11,917 bases of DNA from positions 1 through 11,917 of the forward strand of contig JAHFTI010000069.1 of assembly GCA_023265535.1 (NCBI GenBank). The letters run 5' to 3'. The notes under the pieces were generated by a model. The model was not told the DNA's origin. It made no database searches and saw only the letters and a list, made by a program, of their open reading frames with translations. The translations under genes were made by a program, and so were the position numbers. This document shows positions 1-6,915 of this stretch, piece by piece. Each line of letters begins with the position of its first letter. Position 1 is the first letter of the stretch. The stretch is from Opitutaceae bacterium (GTDB lineage: Bacteria > Verrucomicrobiota > Verrucomicrobiia > Opitutales > Opitutaceae).

Positions 1-1
1 G

Positions 2-778
2 AGCGTGGCCTACATCGCGGGCGGCGCCGGCCTGCTCGCCTGTATCAGCATTTTGGCTACGGTGATCATCCTTCGCCGTCCGGCAGGCCCAGCCCCTGCG
101 CAGGCGGAACCTTCTCAATTGGCGCAGGAGCCCGTGAGGGAGCCCGCGGCCGTGGCCCGCCCTCCCGTGCAGTCACCGGAGCCTGTGAGAACCGCCCCCC
201 CCGTTGCCGCGTCGCCCCTGGCAAACAGGCCTCTGGAGGCGGCGCCTGTGCGGACGCAGATGGAGCCCCCGGTCGCGCGGCCCCAAGCCGAGGCATCCTC
301 TCAGGCCCGTGCCACTGCGTCGCCCAAACCCGCTGCACAAGTCCAGGATCCCGCGCAGGCGGAGGGGCCACGCATCACCCTGCCTGTCGCCACGGTGCCA
401 CGGGCGGAGACAGGTGCCGCCACCCCCCAGGTGCTGGCCCAACAGGCAGCACCAGTTTCGTCTACGCCTTCGCCCTCCCCCTTCACCCCGGCCCCGCTTC
501 CCCCGGAGAAGCCGTTGATCCAGCTTCCCGCCTCAATCGGAGGCCCCGCTGCTCCGCAGGCGCAGCAGGAACTTTCCCTTGAGCAAGCCTGCCAGCAGTT
601 CGTCAACAAGACCCGCATTTCCGGGATCAGGCCGGGCGTCAAGGTCCTCGTCAATTCACGTGCCTACAAGCCAGGCGACATGGTAGAGGCCATACTCGGC
701 CTGCGCCTCGTTGAGATCGGGCAGGACCATCTTGTCTTCACGGATGCGGCTGGCCGGCGCTACACGCGCAACTTCTAG
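2..778 (+). CDS. Membrane-anchored Pro/Ala-rich protein with C-terminal GspB/GspC/PilP-like domain (5' partial)
   Basis: The reading frame is open from the window edge, so the true start probably lies upstream; a GTG at position 5 is possible but unproven. What is visible is one hydrophobic helix (about the first 25 residues, ending ILRRPAG), then roughly 160 residues very rich in Pro, Ala and Gln (a flexible linker), then a compact C-terminal region of about 65 residues. That region runs from LEQACQQF through SGIRPGVKVLVNSRAYKPGD to the end DAAGRRYTRNF. The pattern 'value - my own setting - GD - LRLVEIGQDHLVFTD - G-R-R-Y' resembles the small beta domains of type II secretion GspB/GspC and pilus PilP proteins. 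I infer a single-pass protein with its C-terminal domain in the periplasm, possibly part of a secretion or pilus machine. No neighbour in the window confirms this. The stop is TAG, and the gene converges on the LacI gene with 17 bases between them. Confidence 0.6.
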   Translation, partial: SVAYIAGGAGLLACISILATVIILRRPAGPAPAQAEPSQLAQEPVREPAAVARPPVQSPEPVRTAPPVAASPLANRPLEAAPVRTQMEPPVARPQAEASSQARATASPKPAAQVQDPAQAEGPRITLPVATVPRAETGAATPQVLAQQAAPVSSTPSPSPFTPAPLPPEKPLIQLPASIGGPAAPQAQQELSLEQACQQFVNKTRISGIRPGVKVLVNSRAYKPGDMVEAILGLRLVEIGQDHLVFTDAAGRRYTRNF

Positions 779-789
779 GCGGCCAGCCG
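747..789. other. Inverted repeat at the convergent gene ends
   Basis: CGGCTGGCCG (747-756) and CGGCCAGCCG (780-789) are perfect 10-bp inverted arms around a 23-base loop that contains the upstream gene's stop codon. The repeat lies between two convergent genes, where a bidirectional terminator would be useful. No T-run follows on either strand, so this is at best a weak or factor-assisted terminator. Confidence 0.3.
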
Positions 790-795
790 GGCAGG

Positions 796-1824
796 TCATT
801 GCCTGCGCAGCGTGGGACCGTCCACCCAGGAGGCGGCGATCGTGGTGGAGGATGGCAGGTGCGGCACCCCGTACTCATTGCGATAAAGCTGCGCGATGAT
901 GAGCTCCACGCCGCGCGCTCCAATGATCTGGGGCTGCAGGTCGAGGCCGGCCGCGGGCGTGGCTGACATCATGGTGTTCAGGCAGCAGTAACCATGTGTG
1001 CGCGGCACGGAGACGCCACATTCCTCCATCCATTTGACGACCTCCACGCGGTGGCACATGACCACATCGGGCTTGGTCATGCGAAACCAGGAGCAAAAGC
1101 TGTCCCGCTCGATCTCGGGAACGATGAGCGGCGGAAGATGCGAGATCTCGGGGTGGTGTTCGTGGTAGGTGCGGTAGGCGGCCTCCCAGCGGTAGAGCAG
1201 GCGCTCGTCGTGGTGCTTTTGCAGCACCAGGCCGGGGCGGCGGTAACCGAGGTTCTGAAGGCGCTGGAGGGCCGTGATCATCGACCGATAGTGGTCCGCG
1301 CAGATCGTGTGGAGGGCGGGATGCTCCATGATGTAGTCGGCATAGACGCCGCTGTACCGAGACCAGTCCAAGCTGGAAAGATCCGGGTCGTCTCCGACGG
1401 GCAGGAGGAAGACACCGCGGATGCCGCGTGATTGGAGGATGGTGTCGAGGCGGGTGGCGGAGATGCCGCGTTTTCCCATGACAAAGAGTTCGGCCTTGAA
1501 GCCGAGTTCGACGGCACGCTTGGTGGCGCCCTGAACCAGTTCGTTGTGGTAGCGGGCTGCATTGTCGGGACGCTTCTCGGGACCGTCCAGGTCGAGGATG
1601 GCGAGCACGCCGCGGAAAATGCCGGCGCGCGAACGGCGCAGTTCCGACATGAGGGCGCCGGCGAGCGGGTTGTACTTGTAACCCATGTCGGTGGCGGCCT
1701 TCACCACGAGCTTGCGCGTCTCGGGCTTCACGCGTGGGCTGTCGCGCAGTGCCTCCGACACCGTGGTATGGGAAAGGCCGAGGGCGCGGGCGAGTTCTCT
1801 GAGGGTGGGGGCTGAGTTGGGCAT
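796..1824 (-). CDS. LacI-family transcriptional regulator with XylR-type sugar-binding domain
   Basis: A 342-residue DNA-binding repressor or activator, a normal length for LacI/GalR. The N-terminal helix-turn-helix is clear at residues 7-30 (TLRELARALGLSHTTVSEAL), followed by the hinge region with GYKYNPLAGALMSELRR (48-64). The rest is a periplasmic-binding-protein-like effector domain. Its C-terminal end (GVPHLPSSTTIAASWVDGPTLRR) resembles the XylR-type sugar-binding domain of LacI proteins. The ATG at 1824 was chosen because it precedes the helix-turn-helix by the usual few residues; the frame stays open to 1965, but that extension has no family counterpart. The gene is divergent from the symporter, so it most likely controls the symporter-rhaM-isomerase genes and perhaps itself. 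The ligand is unknown; rhamnose or a pectin-derived sugar is inferred from the neighbours. Confidence 0.93.
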   Translation of the reverse strand: MPNSAPTLRELARALGLSHTTVSEALRDSPRVKPETRKLVVKAATDMGYKYNPLAGALMSELRRSRAGIFRGVLAILDLDGPEKRPDNAARYHNELVQGATKRAVELGFKAELFVMGKRGISATRLDTILQSRGIRGVFLLPVGDDPDLSSLDWSRYSGVYADYIMEHPALHTICADHYRSMITALQRLQNLGYRRPGLVLQKHHDERLLYRWEAAYRTYHEHHPEISHLPPLIVPEIERDSFCSWFRMTKPDVVMCHRVEVVKWMEECGVSVPRTHGYCCLNTMMSATPAAGLDLQPQIIGARGVELIIAQLYRNEYGVPHLPSSTTIAASWVDGPTLRRQ

Positions 1825-1829
1825 GACTC

Positions 1830-1840
1830 TGACTGTAAGA
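1830..1840 (+). repeat. Candidate operator half of an 11-bp direct repeat (copy 1)
   Basis: TGACTGTAAGA lies 5 bases outside the lacI start codon. It matches 10 of 11 bases of copy 2 at 1947-1957, in the same orientation. It may be an autoregulatory binding site for the LacI protein; this is inference from position only. Confidence 0.3.
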
Positions 1841-1924
1841 AGACATTCGAAGGGCAGGCATCCGCAGGCAAGCCAGATCAGAGGGAGGGAGGCTAATGGT
1901 TGGGCCAAAATGTGGATACGGAAT

Positions 1925-1953
1925 TTGAAGCGTGCACTTGCGCTGTTTACTGT
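1925..1953 (+). promoter_or_regulatory. Weak candidate promoter for the symporter gene
   Basis: TTGAAG (1925-1930) and TACTGT (1948-1953) are separated by 17 bases and match a sigma-70-like consensus only moderately (4 of 6 and 3 of 6). The -10 would overlap the candidate operator at 1947-1957, as expected for repression. It would leave a leader of about 90 bases before the symporter ATG. No better box pair was seen. Confidence 0.22.
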
Positions 1954-1957
1954 AAGA
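1947..1957 (+). repeat. Candidate operator, 11-bp direct repeat (copy 2)
   Basis: TTACTGTAAGA contains the odd palindrome TTAC-T-GTAA (1947-1955) and matches copy 1 (1830-1840) at 10 of 11 positions. The two copies start 117 bases apart, close to eleven helical turns. This copy lies in the divergent region and overlaps the proposed symporter -10. Confidence 0.33.
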
Positions 1958-2051
1958 CTTGGCATGGTTTGGCGCGGAGCCCCCCGCGACCCAAGCTCGC
2001 CCCATTCACCCCGATCCCGGGCGCTTTCCCCGTCCTTCAGACCCTATTCAC

Positions 2052-4106
2052 ATGTACGGAATCCACATCCTAGATTTGCTCGTAGTCGCCGCCTACATCG
2101 TTGCGATCATCTACATCGGTCGCCGCGCCAGCAAGCAGAGCAAGAGCGAGGAGGGCTATTTCCTCGCCGGCCGCAAGCTGGGCAAGCTCTACCAGATCTT
2201 CCTGAATTTCGGCAACGCCACCGAACCCTCGGGCGCAGTCACCACCGCCAGCTTCGTCTATCAGCGCGGCGCCTCCGGTGCCTGGTACAGCTTCCAGACC
2301 ATCTTCATGAACCCCTACTACTGGTTCATGAATGTGTGGTTTCGCCGCGTGCGCCTGATCACCATGGGCGAGCTCTTCGAGGATCGCTTCGGCAGTCGCG
2401 CCCTGGGCCTGTTCTATTCCGTCTTCCAGATGTTCGTCGCCATTCTCCTGATTGGCTTCGGCAGCTTCACCGCCTACACGATCACGGCCTCACTCGTCAC
2501 CAAGCCTGAGACCGAGTGGACCGTCACCGAGCGCCGCTCCGTCGAGGGCTACTACGAGCTCAACAAGATGGAAACGCAGCTGGCCAAGGGCTCGGCAGCC
2601 GTCGAGACCGTCACCGTCGACAAGGAACGCCTTGCCGTGCTACGCGACATGAAGGCCCGCGGCGAGCTCACCAGCCACATCTCCGCCCTCGCCCCGGCCT
2701 GGTGCCGTTGGACCTTCTACATTTCCTTCATCGCCGTGGTGGCCATCTACATGGTGATGGGTGGCATGACAGCGGCCGCGTTCAGCGAGGCCCTGCAGGG
2801 GTCCCTCATCATTGTCTTTTCGATTATCCTCATTCCCACGGGCCTCGCCGCCATAGGTGGTTTTGAGGGACTCGCCCAGAAGGTTCCGAAGAGCGCCTTC
2901 GAGCTCTTTGGCGTGAGTGGCACCGTGCAGTTCACCTGGCTCACCATCGCCGCGATCACCCTTCCCAGCCTGATCCAGATGAATGCGCTCAGCCCCAACA
3001 TGAGCATCATGGGCTCCGCCAAGAACGAAATGGCCGCCCGCATGGGCGTGGTGGGCCTCTACGGCAAGCGCCTCATGATCATCCTTTGGACCTTTGCCGG
3101 CCTGATCGCCATCGCCCTCTTCAGCGGCGAGAACGCCCTGCCTGCTCCCGATGCCGCATGGGGTGCCCTTTCCAAGCGACTCCTTGGCCCTGGTCTCATC
3201 GGCCTCATGCTCGCAGGCGTCATCGCCGCCGTGATGTCGAACCTGGCCGCGAAGTCGATGGCCATCGCCTCCCTCTTCGTCCGCAACATCTACCGCCTGA
3301 TCTGGCCGTTCTCCACGGAAGAGCGCGGCGTTTACGTGGCCCGCTGGACCATCGTGGCGGTGTTGCTGCTGGGCCTGCTGGCCGCAACAACCATGAAGGA
3401 CATGGAGAAGATCGTGCGCCTGGTCATCACGGTCAATGTCCCCTTCGGTGCAGCCATCCTCGTCATGTTCTTCTGGCGCCGCCTCACGGTGCACGCCGTT
3501 TGGGGCACCCTGATCATCTGCGTCACCCTCAACATCGTGGCCCCCCTCACCATGGATTACTTCCCCGCGGCACGCTACAGTCCGTCCCTCACCGAGATGA
3601 CGGTTGATACCCTCGGGAAGCCTGTGCCGGTCTATTTCGACCAGGTGGTGCGCAGCGTCCCGGGCGATCTCACCAGCCCCCTCGTTGGACAGGGGCGCTT
3701 CAACATGGAGGCTTACCTGGTGGACAAACTGGGTCTCGATGCCGCCAAGATGACGCCCAATGAGCGCCTCGCCACCCAGTATTTCTGGGATGCACTCTTC
3801 CCCTTCGTCTGCCTGGTCCTCATCAGCCTCGTCACGCCGATGAGCGACAAGAAGCGGGTGGACCTGTTCTATGGCAAGATGAAGACGCCCGTGGGTGCCA
3901 CGCCCGAGCTTGAGGCCTCCAACATGGAGCATACCCGCAAGGATCCCGCCCGCTTCGACCACACCAAGATGTTCCCCGGCTCCAGCTGGGAGTTCACCAA
4001 GTGGGACAAGACCGACACGGTGGGCTTCCTCCTCTGCTGTGCTGTCTCGGGTGCCATGATCTTCATGTTCTCGCTCATGCTCAAGCTGGCCGGCGCGACC
4101 CTCTGA
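2052..4106 (+). CDS. Sodium:solute symporter family (SSS) transporter with extra soluble segments
   Basis: A 684-residue polytopic inner-membrane protein of the Na+/solute symporter family (TC 2.A.21), longer than most sugar SSS members. The ATG at 2052 places the first membrane helix at residues 6-23, followed by GRRASKQSKSEEGYFLAGRKLG, the typical early SSS motif. YMVMGGMTAAAFSEALQG (233-250) is the conserved helix region near the sodium site. Two parts look unusual. One is a charged, soluble stretch at about 148-216, between TM helices (ETEWTVTERRSVEGYYEL and onward). The other is a long hydrophilic loop at about 501-578. A final helix lies near the C-terminus. The gene is divergent from lacI and lies 59 bases before rhaM, so it probably forms an operon with it. 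The likely cargo is rhamnose or a related pectin sugar, inferred from rhaM alone. Confidence 0.92.
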   Translation: MYGIHILDLLVVAAYIVAIIYIGRRASKQSKSEEGYFLAGRKLGKLYQIFLNFGNATEPSGAVTTASFVYQRGASGAWYSFQTIFMNPYYWFMNVWFRRVRLITMGELFEDRFGSRALGLFYSVFQMFVAILLIGFGSFTAYTITASLVTKPETEWTVTERRSVEGYYELNKMETQLAKGSAAVETVTVDKERLAVLRDMKARGELTSHISALAPAWCRWTFYISFIAVVAIYMVMGGMTAAAFSEALQGSLIIVFSIILIPTGLAAIGGFEGLAQKVPKSAFELFGVSGTVQFTWLTIAAITLPSLIQMNALSPNMSIMGSAKNEMAARMGVVGLYGKRLMIILWTFAGLIAIALFSGENALPAPDAAWGALSKRLLGPGLIGLMLAGVIAAVMSNLAAKSMAIASLFVRNIYRLIWPFSTEERGVYVARWTIVAVLLLGLLAATTMKDMEKIVRLVITVNVPFGAAILVMFFWRRLTVHAVWGTLIICVTLNIVAPLTMDYFPAARYSPSLTEMTVDTLGKPVPVYFDQVVRSVPGDLTSPLVGQGRFNMEAYLVDKLGLDAAKMTPNERLATQYFWDALFPFVCLVLISLVTPMSDKKRVDLFYGKMKTPVGATPELEASNMEHTRKDPARFDHTKMFPGSSWEFTKWDKTDTVGFLLCCAVSGAMIFMFSLMLKLAGATL

Positions 4107-4165
4107 GTCCGGCCCGCCCCACCCTGCCGCCCAAGCACTCCGCTACAACCACGTTCCCTTTCACC

Positions 4166-4480
4166 ATGATCCGCAAAGCTTTCGTCATGTCTGTCCACGC
4201 CGGCCAGGAGGCCGAGTACCAGCGCCGCCACAGCCCCATCTGGAAGGAGCTGCACGAGGTGCTCAGCGCCCATGGCGTGCACAACTACTCGATCTTCCTG
4301 CATCCCGAGACGCTCCAGCTCTTCGGCTATGCGGAGATCGAGGACGAGGCACGCTGGGCGGCGATCGCGAAGACGGAAGTCTGTGGTCGCTGGTGGAAGT
4401 ACATGGGCGACATCATGCCCGCCAACCCCGACAACAGCCCCGTCTCCACGGGCCTGAGGGAAGTTTTCCATATCGACTAA
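4166..4480 (+). CDS. rhaM: L-rhamnose mutarotase RhaM
   Basis: A 104-residue cytoplasmic enzyme that interconverts the alpha and beta anomers of L-rhamnose so the isomerase receives the right form. It has the same length as E. coli RhaM and a near-identical pattern. It starts MIRKAFVMSV, has EYQRRHSPIW (17-26) containing the catalytic His22 and nearby Tyr18, then HNYSIFL, CGRWWKYMGDIMPANP (73-88, with Trp76/Trp77) and the ending DNSPVSTGLREVF. This is a dimeric alpha/beta ferredoxin-like fold of the YiiL/RhaM family. The ATG at 4166 gives an exact match to the family start; the open frame upstream overlaps the symporter and is not part of the gene. There is no Shine-Dalgarno sequence, only a pyrimidine-rich CCCTTTCACC before the start. 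It is probably co-transcribed with the symporter and the isomerase. It is the strongest evidence that this cluster handles rhamnose. Confidence 0.96.
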   Translation: MIRKAFVMSVHAGQEAEYQRRHSPIWKELHEVLSAHGVHNYSIFLHPETLQLFGYAEIEDEARWAAIAKTEVCGRWWKYMGDIMPANPDNSPVSTGLREVFHID

Positions 4481-4579
4481 GACAAGCTCGGCCGCTCGTT
4501 TGGTCGTTTCATGCAAGAGGGCCGGGCAGCAATGTCCGTCCCTTTCCTTTTTCCGGAAATCCGCAGAGCCTTCACGACC

Positions 4580-5416
4580 ATGATCTCACTTGGCGTCCGC
4601 GCACACGACTTCGGCAAGCAGCCCGCTGCGGCATTGGCCCGCACCATCGCCTCCCACGGCCTCCAGGGCATCCAACTCGCCTTGGCCCGCGCCATTGAGG
4701 GCATCAATTCGGACACGGGCGCGCAGAGCCCGGGCCTCGCCCATCACCTCCGCTCCACCTTCGCGGCCGAGGGACTGCGCATCATGGTGCTCGGCTGCTA
4801 CGTGAACATCGTGCACCCCGACCTGAAGGAGCGCTCTGCGTTGCTGGCGCGCTTCCGTGAGCACCTGCGTTTTGCGCGTGACTACGGGTGCAGTGTGGTG
4901 GCCACGGAGACCGCCTCGCTGAATGCCGACTGGTCGGCCCATCCGGATAACGGCTCGGAGGCGGCCTTCACGGAGGCCTGCCGAAGCGTGGCAGGCCTCG
5001 TCGAGGAGGCGGAAAAGTTTGGCGTGTTTGTGACCATCGAGGGTGTGGCCCATCATGTCATGTCCACGCCGCGCCACCTGCGGCGCATGCTCGATGTGAT
5101 CCAGTCGAACAACCTGCAGATTCTCCTCGATCCCGTGAACCTCCTGACCCTTGCCAATCACAAGGGGCAGGACGACCTGATGCGTGAGTGCTTCGATCTG
5201 CTGGGGGACCGCATCATCACCCTGCACGCGAAGGATTTTGTCGTGGATGAAAAGGGCTTCCGCTCGGTTCCGGCGGGACAGGGGCAGCTCAATTACGCAC
5301 TGCTGGCGGACCTGGTGCGCCAGAGGAAGAGCTACCTCGATGTGCTCCTGGAGGAGACTACCCCGACGACCATCGATGCCTCGATCCGCCACATGCGGAC
5401 ACATTTCGGCTGCTGA
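4580..5416 (+). CDS. Sugar-phosphate isomerase/epimerase (AP-endonuclease-2-like TIM barrel)
   Basis: A 278-residue cytoplasmic protein of the xylose-isomerase-like TIM-barrel superfamily. The barrel strands carry candidate divalent-metal ligands in the usual order: Glu110 in VVATETASL, Glu154 in VTIEG, Asp184 in ILLDPVN, His216 in ITLHAKD and Glu258/Glu259 in VLLEETTP. The Glu/Asp/His/Glu spacing is comparable to that of D-tagatose 3-epimerase-type enzymes. The ATG at 4580 was chosen because the protein then begins MISLGVRAHDFG, the normal first strand; an ATG at 4511 in the same frame would add 23 residues without family support. No Shine-Dalgarno sequence precedes either. It lies 99 bases after rhaM on the same strand and probably belongs to the same transcript. 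Its substrate cannot be named from sequence; a rhamnose-pathway ketose or ketose phosphate is plausible. It ends 16 bases from the convergent phnA-like gene. Confidence 0.85.
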   Translation: MISLGVRAHDFGKQPAAALARTIASHGLQGIQLALARAIEGINSDTGAQSPGLAHHLRSTFAAEGLRIMVLGCYVNIVHPDLKERSALLARFREHLRFARDYGCSVVATETASLNADWSAHPDNGSEAAFTEACRSVAGLVEEAEKFGVFVTIEGVAHHVMSTPRHLRRMLDVIQSNNLQILLDPVNLLTLANHKGQDDLMRECFDLLGDRIITLHAKDFVVDEKGFRSVPAGQGQLNYALLADLVRQRKSYLDVLLEETTPTTIDASIRHMRTHFGC

Positions 5417-5432
5417 GCGGGCCCCGCCCGAC

Positions 5433-5762
5433 TCAGTTGGCTTTCTTCACGAAGCAGGCCTTGAGGGCCATGGAGCTCCCGTCGATCTTGCAGTCGATCT
5501 CGTGGTCGCCTTCGACCAGGCGGATATTCTTGGCCTTGGTGCCCTGCTTGAGGACCTGGGAGGAGCCGCGAAGCTTGAGGTCCTTGATGAGAACCACGGT
5601 GTCGCCCTCCACGAGGACGGTGCCATTGGCATCCTTGACGACGCGGGCGACCTCGGCCTCGGCCTCCTTGGGCCATTCGTGGCCGCAGGTGGCGCATTCA
5701 TAGTGATCGGCATGGACGAGCACATCATCGAGGGAGCAGGCGGGACAGGTCGGCTTGGACAT
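5433..5762 (-). CDS. yjdM: YjdM/PhnA-family zinc-ribbon protein
   Basis: A 109-residue protein closely matching E. coli YjdM (formerly PhnA, 111 residues). An N-terminal zinc ribbon has Cys6-x2-Cys9 and Cys23-x2-Cys26 (CPAC and CATC), followed by HEWPKEAEAE. The conserved C-terminal domain shows VVKDANGTVLVEGDTVVLIK (41-60), DLKLRGSS, GTKAKNIRLVEGDHEIDCKI and the ending FVKKAN. The family was historically linked to alkylphosphonate use, but its biochemical role is not settled, and no phosphonate genes are visible here. The ATG at 5762 matches the family start (MSKPTCPAC); the open frame extends to 5888 but would add 42 unrelated residues. The gene converges with the isomerase and is divergent from the esterase. 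There is no Shine-Dalgarno sequence; CGCCACC precedes the start. Confidence 0.94.
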   Translation of the reverse strand: MSKPTCPACSLDDVLVHADHYECATCGHEWPKEAEAEVARVVKDANGTVLVEGDTVVLIKDLKLRGSSQVLKQGTKAKNIRLVEGDHEIDCKIDGSSMALKACFVKKAN

Positions 5763-5860
5763 GGTGGCGGAATCTCTGGTATGGGCCGCGCTGGAGGAAA
5801 CGCGGAAAGGACTGAGGCGTGGAAGCAGTGAAAGGGTCACGGCAATCCACAAAAGGAGGA

Positions 5861-5889
5861 TTTGCCCAGCAAAGCGCAGGCTGGGCAAG
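5861..5889. repeat. 9-bp inverted repeat in the yjdM/esterase divergent region
   Basis: TTGCCCAGC (5862-5870) and GCTGGGCAA (5880-5888) are perfect inverted arms with a 9-base spacer (5871-5879). The repeat lies about 100 bases outside the yjdM start and 130 bases outside the esterase start. No T-run follows on the plus strand, so an operator or a leader structure is more likely than a terminator. A purine tract (AAAAGGAGGA, 5851-5860) abuts it. Confidence 0.45.
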
Positions 5890-6017
5890 AGAGTAATTCA
5901 TGCGCGCAGCCTGGGGGCGGAACGCCAGCCTTGGAACTGTACGAAAAAGCCAGGGCCGCGCCCGCTTGCAAGGGCCGTGCGCCAAACGCATTCTGGCGGT
6001 GTCTTCCCCATCCCCCC

Positions 6018-6899
6018 ATGATTCCCATGAATTCCGCCTCGTTTCGCTCTGGCAGGTCCCTGTTGGGCCTGCTGCTCGGCTGTATTTTCGCGTGCGCCTG
6101 CCTGCTCCGTGCCGACAAACCCAAGGAGGACGACCGTCCGGTCGTCGACGACTCGAAGGCCAAGGTGCAGCAGGCGGCGAACGCCACGCTTCCCACCCTT
6201 TTTGTCGTGGGCGACTCCACTGCCCGGAGCAATGCACCCATGCGCGGCTGGGGCGATGAGCTGGCGCCGTTTTTTGACACCACGAAGGTGAACGTGCTCA
6301 ACCGAGCCATCGGCGGGCGCAGCAGCCGCACCTACATCGTCGAAGGCCGCTGGGACAAGGTCCTCGCCGAGATGAAGGCGGGGGACTTCCTGATCGTTCA
6401 ATTCGGGCACAACGACGTGGGGGCTCTCGACGCCAAGGGCAAGTTCCGCGGCAGCCTGCGCGGCACCGGCGAGGAAACCGAGGACGTGAAAAAGCCTGAT
6501 GGCTCGGTGGAGACGGTGCACACCTATGGCTGGTACCTGCGCAAGTACGTCACGGATGCAAAAGCCAAGGGTGTCACTGTCATCGTGGCCTCGTCCGTGC
6601 CCCACAAGAACTGGGTCAACGACTTTGCCGACTTCCGCAAGCATGCGGCCTCGGTGGCGGCCGCCCACGGCGCTGCCTTCATCGACGTGACTGCCATCAC
6701 AAGCGCCACCTACGAGAAACTGGGTGCCGAGAAGGTGGCCACGCTGTTCCAGGACGAGCGCACCCACACCAACACAGCGGGCGCGCGCATCAATGCCGAG
6801 TCCGTCGTGGCCGGTATCAGGGGACTGGATACGCATCCGCTCGCGGCCCTGCTGTCGAAGCTGGGCCAGGCGGTGCCCGCCCACAGGCCGGCGCAGTGA
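6018..6899 (+). CDS. Secreted SGNH/GDSL hydrolase, rhamnogalacturonan acetylesterase-like
   Basis: A 293-residue protein with an N-terminal signal peptide: RSGR, then a hydrophobic core at about 14-30, with likely cleavage near LLRA/DK at residue 32. The SGNH blocks are present: LFVVGDSTARSN (catalytic Ser67), NRAIGGRSSRTY (Gly100), VQFGHND (Asn132) and the C-terminal DERTHTNTAG (His250). The GDST start and the GRSSRT and THT motifs fit carbohydrate esterase family 12 / rhamnogalacturonan acetylesterases (YesT/RhgT type), which remove acetyl groups from pectin backbones in the periplasm or outside the cell. The usual catalytic DxxH appears shifted: Glu247 is three residues before the His, and Asp246 four. 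Starts at 6018 or 6027 (MIPM) are both possible; the frame is open to 5862, but that would bury the signal peptide. The gene converges with the purine permease. Its location beside the rhamnose genes supports a pectin role (inference). Confidence 0.88.
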   Translation: MIPMNSASFRSGRSLLGLLLGCIFACACLLRADKPKEDDRPVVDDSKAKVQQAANATLPTLFVVGDSTARSNAPMRGWGDELAPFFDTTKVNVLNRAIGGRSSRTYIVEGRWDKVLAEMKAGDFLIVQFGHNDVGALDAKGKFRGSLRGTGEETEDVKKPDGSVETVHTYGWYLRKYVTDAKAKGVTVIVASSVPHKNWVNDFADFRKHAASVAAAHGAAFIDVTAITSATYEKLGAEKVATLFQDERTHTNTAGARINAESVVAGIRGLDTHPLAALLSKLGQAVPAHRPAQ

Positions 6900-6915
6900 A
6901 CGGACTCCCCTGCGG

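Noticed and set aside
1854..1870. Two GCAGGCA copies with a 10-base period in the lacI leader
   Set aside because: Too short and GC-biased to separate from chance in this composition.
875..2005. A 376-codon minus-strand open frame overlapping lacI in another frame
   Set aside because: It has an Arg/Pro/His-rich shadow composition; the LacI frame has clear helix-turn-helix and sugar-binding motifs.
2640..3962. A 440-codon minus-strand open frame opposite the symporter
   Set aside because: It lies wholly antisense to a well-supported transporter gene, and its protein is rich in His, Gly, Glu and Asp with no domain pattern, as expected from the complement of GC-rich coding DNA.
4511..4579. Alternative ATG at 4511 for the isomerase
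   Set aside because: The extra 23 residues have no barrel-strand character; MISLGVRAHDFG at 4580 is the typical family start.
5862..6017. Extended esterase start at TTG 5862 after AAGGAGG
   Set aside because: The spacing from the purine tract to TTG is only about two bases, and the extension would place the signal peptide 52 residues inside the protein.
6892..6914. CGCAG/CTGCG hairpin between the convergent esterase and permease genes
   Set aside because: The stem is only 5 bp and no T-run follows; not enough to call a terminator.
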